Source: Lucifuga dentata
Taxonomy: Eukaryota; Chordata; Actinopteri; Ophidiiformes; Bythitidae
NCBI GenBank assembly: GCA_014773175.1
Contig: VXCM01000460.1
Span: 261,170 to 325,169, forward strand
Direction of reading: 5' to 3'
Length of the DNA stretch: 64,000 nt
The notes beneath the pieces are model-generated. The model was not told the origin of the DNA, did not search any database, and saw only the letters and a program-made list of their open reading frames with translations. The position numbers and the translations under genes are program-made. Position 1 is the stretch's first letter. Every line of letters starts with the position of its first letter. Positions 12,511 through 26,600 of the stretch are shown here, in pieces.

Positions 12511-15282
12511 GTCAAACTAATTTTCTCTAACAGCTATATTAGGCTTATTATAACACCACACACACACTGCCAAAAAACAGCTCACACGCTGTAAAAAAGC
12601 AACAAGGACTGAAGTCAAATGCAGACATAACACAAGTTTTCAGTGGTGAAGCAAGTCTTTACTGAATAAACGATGAAGCAAATAGTCCCAAAGCAGCAGG
12701 CAGGCAAACAGTGGTCAAAAAAGTCAGGTTTACAGTCTGTAACAGAGAGGCAAGCAGGTAGACAAATATATAACTGGAGGTAAACAAACTGTGGTCAAAT
12801 ATACCGGCAATGACCTCAAAAGCAGGCACACAGTCAAAACAAGAAAATGGCTAGATCTGTTAAATATAATGGCTGGTAGATATGCTGCTTTTGTTGTGCC
12901 TCGGAATTGGTCAACCGTATTTCAGAATTATGTCATTTATACCACCGTGTGTTTAAGGCTGAACAAAATGGGAGACAACATGGACAATCCCATGAAAACT
13001 TTGATTTTGTTTGCTCTGTTGTCCCAAAAGAAGCTACATTTTAACATTTATGAGCCATTTACCTTTTCAAAACAGCTACTGTGTCTGCATAAGAAAATGC
13101 CTCCAAACTTTCATTGATAAATAGAGAAATGGCAGTTCATGATTTGAGTAGCCATATTGAAAACATGTCATTTCTGAACTTGGGGTTGAAGAACCTTGTC
13201 TGACTTTCTGAGGAGAAATTCCGACTTTTTCTTTGACTTTTCCCAGTCGAAGGTTGGAAATTTCCGAGTTCCAAATTTGAAGCAGCTGAAGTAGTCAGGT
13301 GATTGTACAAAGGAGGAAAACTGGGGAGAAATGGCTGGTGGTGAATTACAGTTTCATGATAAAAAGGCAACTCGGTGGCCATGCAGCATGAAAATAAGGA
13401 GTGTAATGTGTCTGTGTGATGATGATATACACAAGTTTAGTCATTTAATTAATTCCAGTTGTACAGTAGGTGTATATTTATGTGTTGTGGGGGAAAGATG
13501 CAGTAAACCTACAAGAAAGTCTTCAATGTCATTTCAAAGAGACCACAGCATTGCTACAGAGCTGAGTGCATGAGAAGAATTTGTAAATCACTTGGTGTAA
13601 TTACTTCACCAGTAATAGGGGCTAAAGTGTGGTGGGAAAACACAACAGCAGTTATTCTCCAAACCACATGAAAAGGATTCCATCACTAGAATGCTAAGTG
13701 CTGGTGATCAAGAAAGCCTCTTAGAATCTCAACAAGAAAAATGGGTCCAGCTGAAAATGTGAAAAAGCTGCTGGATTGTGCCATTTGTTGGTCTGATATA
13801 CTAAAAATATACTTCATGCAGCCTCTGTCAATTTCAGTTTCAGCTGAAGATATCTTTGAGAAAATCTTCCACCATTGATGGTACAATGGAGCGGACCAGC
13901 AGCGGGTCATAAAATAAACATTGTGTCTGAAGATTAGTTAGACAGGAAATAAAGGCACTGCCATGTTTGGCAGCAGATTCTTTCAGATTTTATACCTTCA
14001 TTTGATCATTTAGATGAAAAGCATGCCATGTTTAAGTTGGAGAGAGACATGGACTGAGATGGATAGGATCCACTCAGGGAAATGAGCATTTAACAGTAAC
14101 TTAAGGTCAAACAAGCCAAGACAAAATTGATCTTGTTCTTATATATATATATGTATAAAATAAAACAAGTCAGTGGGAAAATTTGTAACAAGGGACAGGG
14201 CTTTGAATTGATAACATTCTTGCTGTGAGACAAGAGTGCAAATCACTGCATCACAAGAGAGGAAGAAAAGAAACTGCTCTAACCAACAAGCTTAATTCTT
14301 TTATAAGAAAAAAGTGGTTTCCTAAGATTTATCTAGATCCAGACCAAACTGCACTATTGGCAGACTATCACAGGATAAAAATGTCTGATTTTTTCATTGA
14401 GATTGTAAATAAGTTTTGAAAAAAAAAAATCTGGAAAAATGCTTTATCTCCCAAAAAATAAAATTATTATAAAAATACCTGGACATGCTCAGGATCCCAA
14501 TTGGCAACAAAACTGAATGGGTTCATCCCTGGGCCATGCCCTAAGTTCAGAACCTTTTAAGTAACTCTTCTAACAGTCCAACAATCAAAGGACGCATGAA
14601 AACATAACCTCCTTGGTGGACGGGTAACTAATATGCACCATAGAGCTTACACACTCTGTGGTCTTGTGGTGACAGAAACATTGGAAACAGTCATTTGTCA
14701 CCACTAACCAGAACAAATAGCAACTACTCCTTATATTGAGTTTAATAGTGGATTACTCAGCATGTTCACTGAAGCAAAACATGTTTTGCAGCTTATTAAA
14801 CTAATCAACTCTAAGCTCCTCCTGGGCACCGAGTCTGATTCCCAGTGAAATCAATCAGCTTACAGGATTGTGTGTGCACGTGGTGCACGTGCTGCTCACC
14901 TGTAGATCTATATGCTGTACTATGGAGACAAAGTGCTGTATTCTTTTGATACAAAACACTAAAAGTGTGTTATTTTACTTCTAAGCATTCTCATATGTGA
15001 ATGTACTTTGCTAGTCTGGCATAGTTTCTGCATGTAGTCTATATTATTCCAGTGGGCCATTGGGGAGAGGGGTTAAAGCCTGGAATGTACACTATTTCCC
15101 CACAGGAAACGGAGCATGGAAGTCGACCATCGCCCCACGCCCAGATCCCTCCATCGCATACTGAGCTGGACAGCCAGAGTTATAGGATGAAATAATTATT
15201 TTTTGTCATGTATGACCACCGTCAAAGACACAGAGAATAAAAAAGCTCACAACATGCCTTTTGTTTTTTTGATGTTTTGTAT
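12511..15282. other. Intergenic stretch, no gene seen
   Basis: No recognisable exon, RNA gene or well-formed repeat was found between the family B element and the possible end of plpp3. Open frames here are short and lack splice context. Confidence 0.5.
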
Positions 15283-15288
15283 TTTATT
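15283..15288 (-). other. plpp3: Candidate polyadenylation signal of plpp3
   Basis: AATAAA on the minus strand, 2.36 kb past the plpp3 stop. This would give a 3' UTR of about 2.4 kb, similar to mammalian PLPP3. Another AATAAA (15570-15575) lies inside the transposon copy that occupies this UTR, so the true site is uncertain. Confidence 0.35.
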
Positions 15289-15526
15289 AAAGACATTTTT
15301 ATCTTTGATACGTCTTACATTTTCATTGTACAAAAATTTCACACATTAAAAAAATAATGAAAATGCTTTTTTTCAATAAAATGTATTGAAGCTGTTTGTC
15401 TTCATGAAACTTCATAGTCACAAATTTTCACTTCACCGCATGACATCTGCCAGGCATCGCCTCTTCAAGCAGCATGTTTGACATTTACACAGGTCTCAAC
15501 ACATTAAAGTCATAGTGGATGTTTCC

Positions 15527-16064
15527 TTAAAGGGGACATATTATACAGAGTTCAAACTTCTTCTTCTTCTTTATTTTTAAATTTAAGGTCTGTTTTGAAA
15601 CCTTTGCAATGCTTTATGTCCAAAAAACACATTGATCCACTTTTACTCTGTTGCTGCAGCATCGCTCTGCACACTAAGTGAAAACATTTCAAGTACTGTC
15701 TCTTTAAGGCCCCCCCCACCTGTCGATGCCAGCTGATGCATCAAGCCTGAGCAGATTGCAAAACACAGATGCTGGCCAAACATTTTTTTGCTAATCTCAC
15801 ACTTTACGGGGGTGTCTAACCAGGTGTGTAGGTGGGCAAATTCAAATGCATTACATGTTGACATCAATATGTTACAGAAGTAATTAACCAATCAAAATCA
15901 AAGCTTTCAGGGCAGTTCAGGGTCTATGGTGTTTTGTTTTTTTTGTACTGGATGCATTTCTACAGATGTCGACTTCAGTTTCTGCAACATTCAGCACAAA
16001 CTGGCATATATACTACATTATAAAATGAAGAAAAAAACAAAACGGCACAATACATCCCCTTTAA
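15527..16064. mobile_element. TTAA-bounded MITE, family B, in plpp3 3' UTR region
   Basis: TTAA at 15527-15530 and 16061-16064 flank a 530-bp body. The ends are inverted repeats (AGGGGACATAT at the left, ATACATCCCCT at the right). A TTAA target site is the hallmark of piggyBac-type transposition. No transposase is encoded. Confidence 0.7.
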
Positions 16065-17651
16065 AAGATAGTTTATAGCATTGGTGAGTTTATAGTATTG
16101 GTGTATATAGACTTTCCAGACATTTATGAGTCAGAATAAACAGGATTAGTATCACCATGAGAATCTCAAACTAAGCGTGTAAAATGTTCATTTAGTGGTT
16201 TTCAACCGATAAACTCAAATCTACCAAGAATTTTTGCAAACTGTCATGAAAACACGTTAGTATCATTTCATTCAAAACTCAATTTGATATTTGTCTGTTA
16301 CAATGCAGAATCTCATTGATAGCCCTGTTTTATCGTTTCACGGGGCTTTACGAGACTTTGTCGAGCAATTAGTCTTACAATGTGCCAAAACGGTACAATA
16401 GTGTTTTACAATTTTGCTAAATTGGGGCTTGGTAACAAAAAGCTAAGTAAGCAAGTCCCAAGTCCCTTTAGCAAGTCCCTGTCTTGCTGGTAGGTAAGTA
16501 TATAAATGTTTGTGTAGCGTATATCACAGGATTTCTCAGCGATCTGAATCATCATTGTGGTTAGTAACAGTAAAGCACATGTAGTCTACATGATGCTCGG
16601 TTTTCCACAGCGTTCCTGTCGTGAGTTATATGCGTCTGTGGGAGCAGGTGCATGTTCTCTGGCAGAGGAGAGGCACGCTTGTAGGCTATAAACACTGAAA
16701 AATATAGACATGACATTAAAACACTTTGGAACACTGACAGAAGGGCCTTATATAGCCACCCAAACACCACACACACACACATATATATATATATATAGAT
16801 GTATACACACATCTGCGCATTTTCAAAGGACACACCCGACACGCGCACACACGCACAGTCACTGACCTACAACTCGTGAGCACCCGTCTGGTACATATAA
16901 CAGACAGTCATTTCATTAAATGGCTCAGTGGGGGCTCGTCCCAGCCAGCAGAAAGAGGCCCTCATCCAACACACACACACACACACACCCTCACTGTACT
17001 TTCCACCTACTGTAACTTCTGTCTGTACTTTGTATGCAACTCTACATTGTGAACATAACAAATAAAAAAGATTAGTTTACAAAGCTTTCAAAAAGCTTCA
17101 CTTCAGGTCATTCAAGTGGTGACAAACAGTACTGAGTTTAGCTAAAATAGTGCTATAAATCATACATACATACAATGTTTACATTTTTATAAAAAAAAAA
17201 AAAAAAAAAATCACACTAAAACAAAAGGAAACATCCTTCCTGAAATCAAGGAATTTGTTTTTTTGTCCGTGATTTTTATGTATCTGGCAAACAGTGAGTG
17301 AGTGGCAGGAATATTGATGGAGATGGCATTAACATTGCTTTGCAGCTGTCATTTCCTAACTTCATCTGATTTGAGGGTTTTGTCCACGGAATGACGCTTA
17401 TTAACATTCTGCGACACGGAGAAGCTCCAAGACAGACGAGGACGGGAGAAGAGGGATGACTGTTTCCAGCGTTAAAGGTGAGCGGTCCTCTGTCTTTTCC
17501 ACATTAAACTCAAAGACGAAATCTGTTTTCCCTCTCATTCTCTGACATTCCGTATTTGTCAGCAGTGTCCATACGTTTAGGGTTTGATTGCTGTAGTGAT
17601 TCAGACAGCACAGAGTCAGGATCTACAGCATAAACGCAGTTCAAGCCTTCT

Positions 17652-20600
17652 CTATGCCATGATGAGATGGTTGCTCCGCTCTCTGAGGTCTATTGAAGGA
17701 ATGAAATCTTTCCTCACAGGGGTTGGTGTCAGGGCAGAACGCCTCCCTTTGGGCTTAAACAAGTCTGACACAAAGAAAACCTGTGGAAGAGATAAAGTAG
17801 AATCTCAATTATATATATCAAAGCAATAGATTTACAATCAGAGTCAATGCAGTTAACATAGATTTAATTCTTTTGTAGGGAGACATTTTAAGATATTAAG
17901 CAAGAAAAATACTTGGTAAAGGAATAAGAACTTTTCAAACACTAATCCACAATAATATGAGCTGTTTTCTACAAATAACATTTAAAGTAAGAATTATTTT
18001 TAATATAATCTCATAATTTGTGATGTGTAATGTAATTTAATTCAACAGTTTTTTAAGGCCAGTATGGCACCAATATTTAAGATGAAGAAAAATCTGACAA
18101 TCAAGTGTAGGTGGAATATCTTACAATAAACAATGAAATTTATTAGCAAATCAGACTAGTAATAATTAAAGATAGCAGTAACTTTTATACAGTAAAATTA
18201 ATAAATTCACGGGAAATAATTAAAAAAAACCTGAAGTGTAACAAAAAACTAAACTTGAATGAATTAAAATAAAGTTTAGATATACATAAAAATAGCAACA
18301 ATTATGCACTACAATTTCTTTTTCTACAGTCACATATACACCAGTAGTGATGTATCTGTATATTCACAAAAATCGAAATGAGCTAAATGCGACATCATGA
18401 AACTACTCACTACACAGTAGGCCACCAGGGCTCCTTGTACAAAGCCTGCAAGGACATCAGTAGGGTGGTGCTTATGATCAGAGACGCGGGACAAACCGGT
18501 GTAGAATGACATCATGATGAGGGTGAACTGGGTCAGCGGGCGCAGCAGGCGGGCTCCATGCCAGGTGAAACGAGACTGCAGGTAAAACTAGAAAACAGAC
18601 AGAATTGTGATTGGTGCTGTGTTGTCATGCACTGTATAATAGAAAATACTGACAGTGTTTGAGTGTGTGTGTATGGGTGACTCACCACCAGATAAAGCAT
18701 GGTGTACATGGAGAATGATGCATGTCCTGAAAAGAAAGACTTCCTGTGGAGAACAGATGACAATCAGAGTTACGCACAGCTCACGATGTTGATCATGATT
18801 CTTAATTCTTGTATTTCAAACATTGTGAACGGCTTCCTCGCAGTACCTGGCCTCCTGAACTTTGCTCTCTGGCCCCTGACACTGATAATCCGTGATGTAT
18901 CCCAACGAGCAGTTGATGACACTGAAGTCGGGTTTGCACACATCAAGGAAGTGAGGTCGCAAGCGGCCCACAGACACTTTGGCGATGTCAGTGAAGGACT
19001 GGCTGATGGCGCAGCCGAAGATGAACACGCCCACCTGCTTGTAGAGAGCGGAAATGTAGGGGTTCCCCATGAAAGACTTGGATCCCTCATTCAGAAAGTA
19101 GATCCTGTAGCTCTCCCCGATGACGATCTGGCAGGACAGAAGGGACAGCGAGGGAGACTGGTGGTCACGTGGAGGCAAGAAGTGATGAAGGGTGTGTGTG
19201 ACACATTGTCACACACACCCCTACACATTGTGGGAATCAAACAGTGAGGCAATGTGGGGGGTGAATTCAAATAATCCGCCAGGTATAGTTTTCTGTAAGT
19301 GGGTAAATAAACCTTCTGAAAGCTACGATTGACATGTAGGGCTCACTTAGTGGGATGTGGAGAGCTGTAATTCACAACAGCTGTTAAAGCTCAGAATGTT
19401 CTCTCACCCCCACCACCCCCCACACCACCCCACCCCCCCATGACCCTGTTGTCTTCCAGCCACTCATTGTTGTGGGGGGACTGAAGGGAAAATGAGATAA
19501 AAGATGACTGGGAAGCAAGAAAAGCAAACAAATATGATGGAGAGTCTTAAAGAGATAAAGAAGAGTGTTAGATGCACAGAGGAGGAGGAGGGGGGATTGA
19601 GGAAAGAGGCCGAGGAAGGTGGGAGGGAGAATGAATGAGAGGGAAAACACTGTGGGAGTGGGAGGGGGGAGGAAGGCACCGCTGGTTCTAATCAGCAGAA
19701 ACGCTGAGCTAGGCGAAGTGTCTGATTCTGGTGGCCAGACTCCGCCAGGCGCATGTCGGGGGCACGTTTGTTTTTCGCTGCGCAGGCTGAAGGCTCTGAT
19801 TTCACAAAGGATGTCTGGCTGTTTTCATGTTAGTATCTCGGTTTCATCAGACATTCTTGCGAGGGGCGCAGAAATGAGCCTCGTCCTGAGAAACGCTCTG
19901 CTGAGGGGATAGCCCTTAAGGAGATTTAACAAGTTGATAGAGTGTGTTGTTTCCACCGTGTAGGCCTTTAGAGCCAGCTCGATCCGGCTCAGCTGCCTGC
20001 CTGGGAAAGAGAAAAAAGGGGGGGAAAAACACATCTGGTTCCCCTTGTGTGAAAAATGTAATTGTGCGAATGAATAAATGAACTGGTGTTGCAGGAAATG
20101 TAGCTGTTACAAACCTCAGAGCAAATCATGTGGGGAGTGAGTGTGTGTGTGTGTGTATGTNGGGGGGGGGGATGGCTGTTTGGTGGCTCATATTATACAT
20201 AATGCGTTTCCAGAATGATACAATAGGTGTTTATCTTCTTCTAAGAACTCTGTTTTATACAAATTATGAAGGATGTGGTCTCGTCTACCGATGATTCTCG
20301 GCTTCATTCGGTGGAAATGAAGCAATAGTGGCCTGATGTTGTTGTTTTTTGGTTCAGAAAACACAAAGGCTGTCCAGAAAGCTCGCTGGGGGAAGATGGA
20401 TTTTAAAGTCACGTCTCTCCAGGGGAAAAATCCGGCAAAGTCTTCTTGTTTTGGGCCTTCACCACAATTCCACACCACCAATTACAGTTATTTGACCAAA
20501 CAACCATTGCGTCAACCATAATTGCACAGGGCCAGAACTTCTTCTCACCAAGAAAACCCTTGTGGCCCTGAGCCCTTGTAGCCTTCTGCTTTTAAGACAG

Positions 20601-23600
20601 GGTACTGCAGGGAGAGTACAGGGCTGATCCCTGCCCTGAAGCAAGGCATTACATAAGTGCAGGATGGCCAGGTGATAATTGAATAAATCGTGGAGCTGCA
20701 GATGGAGCTCTGACAGATGTAAACGCTTAGAGATGTTGGTTTTTAAGTGATCTCTTAACTGTTGCCTCACTGATTCATCCCCATGTGGACTTATCTGGAA
20801 AATGGTGCAATACTAACACACACACAAAAAAAAGTATTAAGTATTTCATGATGTTGCAGATTATGGAAGCATCCTCAGTGTTTTCTCTCAGCAGATTACA
20901 ACAAACTACGTAACAGTTCATCTGCTCACGTCTCAATCACCTGAATCATTGAAACGCTCTGAAGTCTAAAGTTGTTTTTGCAGTTTTACTTTTTTTGCTG
21001 AATTTGTCTTTCATTTCCACATAAAAAAAAAGTTGCACTGTAAAATAATCTTTACTCGTCACGAGACAAATGTTTGGCTTGTGGAAATCTTTTCTGCCAA
21101 ACCCGTAGAGTACAAATGAGAATTTGAGGACTTGACAAAAAAATGAGTCACATGACAATCAAATGTGGATGAACTTTCTTCAATAAAGTTCTCCAGTTTT
21201 CTTTTTAATTTCCTAGAATCAATCAATAGTTTTCTAGATGATTTTTGAGACTCTTATGTTGTATACTTTTCTAGAATCAAGTAGAAAAACAATCACTTAT
21301 TTTTATTCTTTTATATAATTGATTTGATTTTTCCCATTTATTTTCAACATATATTTAAAGATTTATTTTTTAGAATTACTGTCCTTACTTATTAAAATAA
21401 TTCAAATAAAAACATAAAAATATTGAATAATTTCAATTGTCTGTTCAATGAATTTTGAACAGACAAGTGCAAAGTTAACACTTCCTGGAATCAACAATCT
21501 ATTGTAGATAGTTATCATTTATTTCTATAGAGTTTGAAGATTTGTTCATAGAAACTTCTGCCTTGCTGATTTTTGTCATCATCCTACCTAGTAAAGAATT
21601 TGCAGTGCAACTTTTTTAGGTGGAAAATCAAACTGAATCATTAATGAATCCTAAATATTACTTATTTATGGAAAATTGGAAAATTAGCATAAACAAATGA
21701 GATGATTGGAGAGAAGCTATTGGATTAATCTACATGTCCACAGTGAGGATGAGAACCACTCTGCTGGAGGTCTAGTATACAGTACAGGGTCAGTGGGTGC
21801 TTGTAGTGATGGTGAGGGAATGATGATGATGATGATGTGAGTAATGTGAGTAAAGTGACTTACAGAGAGGATGGTGATAAGAATGCCAGCAGCGCAAAGG
21901 ACACCGTCACTAATGGTGTCTCCGTTTTTGGCCGGGTACTTGATGGACTCATCGTTGCAGTAAAACCCTCGACGGTAAGGCTGAACAGCGCTGGTCTCAA
22001 TGACCAGAAAAGGCAGGCCGGCTAGTGTNTGCAGTAAAACCCTCGACGGTAAGGCTGAACAGCGCTGGTCTCAATGACCAGAAAAGGCAGGCCAGCTAGT
22101 GTGAAGAAGCAGTGAGCGGCAGAGAGGGGAGGAAGAGTGGGAGGTGGTGGGAGGGGGAGGGAATGGGTGAAGGAGAGAGACGGAGGTGCTGGGTTAATGA
22201 TGAGGGAATGAAAGAGGCTGTAGGTACAAGCAAGAGGCAACAGGGGAGCATATGGGACTGGCTCGATCCAATCTGTGGCTGTTATCTGTCGCATATCAAC
22301 AAATGATCATGTGGTTTTCTTCAACTAAAGCAGATTTGTTCTATTCCCATATGGCTGGAGTCGTTTTTCTTTTTTGCATGTTTTGCATGTGCAAGCATAT
22401 TGTAAATTTTTTTTTTTGTTTTTTTTTTGACAAATTTCCTTCCTTCCTTCCAGGCTACTGATGTTTCCATTAACCTCTGTCAAGTATGAATGAACATGCA
22501 GAGACTTGGAAGTTGCTAACGTTATGTAATCTATCACACTGATAGATTGTTGCTAAAATGTACATTACTGACTTGTGGTAATGCAGGTAAGCAGCAACCA
22601 AAATCATTTTCATTAGTGTTAACTGACTGATTACTTCTGGATTGGTAATTTACACTATTATATATGTAAAGTACTGACAAATGCCCATCTCAAAATTGTT
22701 AAAATGTTTTTCTGAATAACAATCAAAACACCCAAAGGTGTTCAAATTACAATTTTTGGGAGTATTTTTACTTGTTCAATAAAAACAATTGATTGTAAAA
22801 AAAAATTTTCCACCAAGTAGATCTATTGGCTGAGGAGCAAGCCAAGTCCACTTAAAGTCCCTAATAACAAAATCTGAGGGATCCTTGACTACAAGGGAGG
22901 TTTAATCTTATTTTATTTAAAAAAAAAAAAAAAAAAATAATTTGTTTCTCTCTTAAGTTTCAACATCGGCCTAAAAAATCCAATATCGGTTGAGATCTAG
23001 TTTGTCTTCTGGGTTTGATTTTCCTCACGGCACGACTCTCTCATCACAATATTGGAAACGCACCACAAGGAGAATTTTGAAAAACAGCCTCTGCTGCATT
23101 ACCACACAATGACAATCTAACTCTGACAACTGAGGATTATCTATGTCAAACATGTTTAACGTCTCTGCAAGTTTATTTTCATACTGTAGAGGAGTAAATG
23201 GAAACAAATGGCTGCCTGTGTGGCAGGAAATTAATCTGAAAACTTACTGTGCACTCTGGAAAACTGTTGGCAGTGATGTATAGTATGCATGATTTGTAGT
23301 TAATGGGCTAAAACGTGCAACACCACCAGTAAGATCATTTAAAGCTTCCAAACTCCCAATTCTTAAGGCTAGTGTCTTTTAAAGGACCGTACTGGGCCAT
23401 TTTACATGTTTGAGCCTATATTCAATTTTCATATATGTTACGTTACTGACAACCATTTTGCAAAGGATAAAACTGCATTTCAGCTTTCCTGATATTTTGC
23501 AAAATCTCTTAATCTTTCAAAATCAAATATTCAAGCAATAACCCACCTTAAAAACTGATGTTTCGCCTGCTAATAGTTATGCAGCCTTATGAAGTCATGG

Positions 23601-26600
23601 TCCTTTAAATTTTTCCATAACCGCAGGTCTTCTTTTGGGACTATATTCCCCAGTGGAGACATACATTCATTCCACACTTTTTATTGTGCTTAAACACTAA
23701 AATTATGTAAATTCTAAAAAAAACCTGAATACACGTCTTGTTCAGGATGATGGATTACCTATCCCAAGAATGTTTCAAGTATCAATAAGTTGATTTTAAT
23801 AGCGTACCAGAATGAACTGAAATCGAAGGGAGTCTGGAAGGTAGGAAAACATTTTTAATTCACTGTTCCAGTAGTATGCTTTGGGAAATGATTGTCAGTA
23901 ACGTTACGTGTATGAAAATTGAATATATTAGGTCAAACATGCAAAAGGCTGGTATGGTCTTTTAATCGTTACAAGACACTGAAGCCACATGATGGATTGA
24001 GAGGGTCCCCTGTTCTCTAGGTCTCTTGCAGCACCACACCATGACTTACTGAGACCAGGGACACAGACACACCCACGGCTGTCAGAACGGTGTTGGACAC
24101 CGTGCTGCTCTTATAGGGAAGGCTGATGCTGCTGTCGCCGCAGAAGAATCCTCTCCGGTAAGGTGGTAAGGAAGATTTATGCAAAAATGCAGCAACAAGC
24201 AACACTGTATAGTTGGACACACACACAAACACACACATCAGCACAGGTCAGACAGCTGCACACACACATCAATAGGCAGATGGACATAAAAGTACACAAA
24301 AGTGCAGAAGCTCATATAGCAGTTAAGCAACTCATCCTGCTTCCAAAAACTGAGACTATTGCTGAGATAACAAATGAACCAAAATTAAATAAGTCAAAAT
24401 AAAAAAAAAAAAAAAANAAAAAAAAAAAAAAAGAAAAGGAAAAAAAAGCAAGGATCCTTCACTGTCCCAGATTTGAAAGAGGACTCACTCTTTCATTATT
24501 GCACTTCCCTATGTAAGGGGACATGAAAAGCTAAAATACTGTTTATTGTTTAGATGGACAGGTGTTATAAATGTAGTGAATCCTCCCCCCCCCCCCNCCC
24601 CCCCCCCCAACTGATGGTTTTAGTTTTTAAACTTGTTCGTCTTCAGCACCAACACAAAAGGTTATTTCTGACCTAAAGTTCAGAGCTAAATCGGGAGCTA
24701 CTTTACCTGGAATTATCCAGAATAGTAATTATGTAGTTCTACCACCAAGTTCCTTCCTCGCATTCCCACCATGCTTCAGGTACCATGAAGACTGTGGAAA
24801 TTAGAGGAAGTGACTTCTACAACGCAACAACCTCATCTTGCTTAACCGCTTCATGTAATTCTGACTTCCAGTAATCATAGCAAGATTACAAAAACAAACT
24901 AAAAATGAGTAATTAAAAATGTTGCCATTGCCATTGCCTGATTGCTTTCAGATGTTAGGTCAAAGTTCAAGATCTATGACAAAATTGATGCTGGTCTAAT
25001 GTGAGCCAAAAAAAAGGTTCCCAAGTTCCTAAAAAGAATCCTGAGTTCTTGAAAAAACTAAAATAACTCAGGCGAAGTCATAAAGGTCAATCTCTCTGAC
25101 TTAAAACAGCGCCCCCTACAGCCACAAAAGCCTTTATTCAGTTGGTTTTTACATAATGACTGGTGCTCCCAAAGACCAATAAACTCAATTTGATGTGTAA
25201 AATTGGTGGAATCCCCCCTTAAGTGAGCTGTTTAGTGCTCAGAATTGTAGAAACTGATTCCAAACAGACTGTTAGTGAGAGAGTCCACAGATAACCAACA
25301 TCATTAATCTCTCATCCTTTTCTGCAGAGGCACTTCAATCTGCCTGGGGGGCCTTAATGTCTAATCAGTTTTGTGTTTTCATCAATTACAGTGACAAAAA
25401 ATATCTTTTTTAACTCCTACAACAAATATGGAGTGGGATTAGATGGAAGCCAAATGGACAGCTTGCCTGCATTTACCAAACGCATCATTAGCGGCTTTGA
25501 AATCTGAGCATTGATGTGGTACGCAGGAGACGCCTGGAATCCCTGACAGAATTTGGAAAACACACTTTCAAATCACTTCAAAGCAGCATTTAACAGACGC
25601 GGGAGCTTTCAAGTATGATTCTGAATAATTCTGTGATCAGCCGATACAAAGGAAAACAAACGTCTGCTCGCCTTTTCTCACACGCTCACAAAATCTGACA
25701 AGGTAAAAGGTGTTGGGATATAGGAGTGAAAGCAGCTGATGGCTGATTTTTTTTTTTTTTGGGGGGGGGGGGAGACCCTTTCTCAAACCAAATGTCAACA
25801 CACACCTCATTCGCAGAGCCCCTCAATGCCTTACATCCACCCACACACACACACACACACACACAGCTGATTGGCTTTGAAGATCCAGCTGGGTCGATCT
25901 CAGGTTACAGACAGAGCACTGATGCCTGATGGGAACTTTAGAGCTCTCGCCTTCCCCGCACATCCAGCAGAATTCTCATTATTACAGCTACAATTTTCAT
26001 TCTCCTTCTTCAAACAAATACCTGGACAGACCTACGATTGGCTGCAAAGCGAGTTTGGCAAGAGAAACAGCAGGGTGGTACACCCTCAAGTTCTGCAACT
26101 GTAAAAATATACTTTTTAGGTGCAGTAAAATCCTGAATGTCTGATCTGTTAGTTTGCTTAGCCTGGCCATGAATGGAAGCACATAGCTTTCCCAAAACGC
26201 ATTCACCAGGACTTAGACTTCCCAAGTGCTGATGGAAAAAAAGAGAAAGCTGAAAGTGCTGGATGTGAAACATGTTAACCCCAGTGTTCTGACCTCTGCA
26301 GCCGCCTATAAACAAATTTACAGACGCAAATACTAACCACAAGGCCAGACAGAGAACACACACAAATGTGGCAAATGCAGTTGTCTACTCAGTTCCCTCT
26401 GCCTGAGGGAGCTCGAGCACGTGTGGCGCATGTGATAACAGATTTTATGCACAATTAAAAAATGATGAAAGAATGGCTGGTGAACACATGGCATTTATAT
26501 AGTACTATCGAACTGAGTTCTTTGTATGACAGTACAGGGTGCAGAGTGGTCGCAAATCACCCACACAAACAACAGTTGGTGGATAGAGGAGTTGGCAGTA

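Noticed and set aside
18699..19247. A 182-codon plus-strand frame
   Set aside because: It is the antisense shadow of plpp3 exons 3 and 4, whose minus frame encodes the conserved phosphatase motifs.
22030..22102. A third version of plpp3 exon 2
   Set aside because: It is a truncated near-identical copy next to an N, without a donor site; an assembly overlap explains it.
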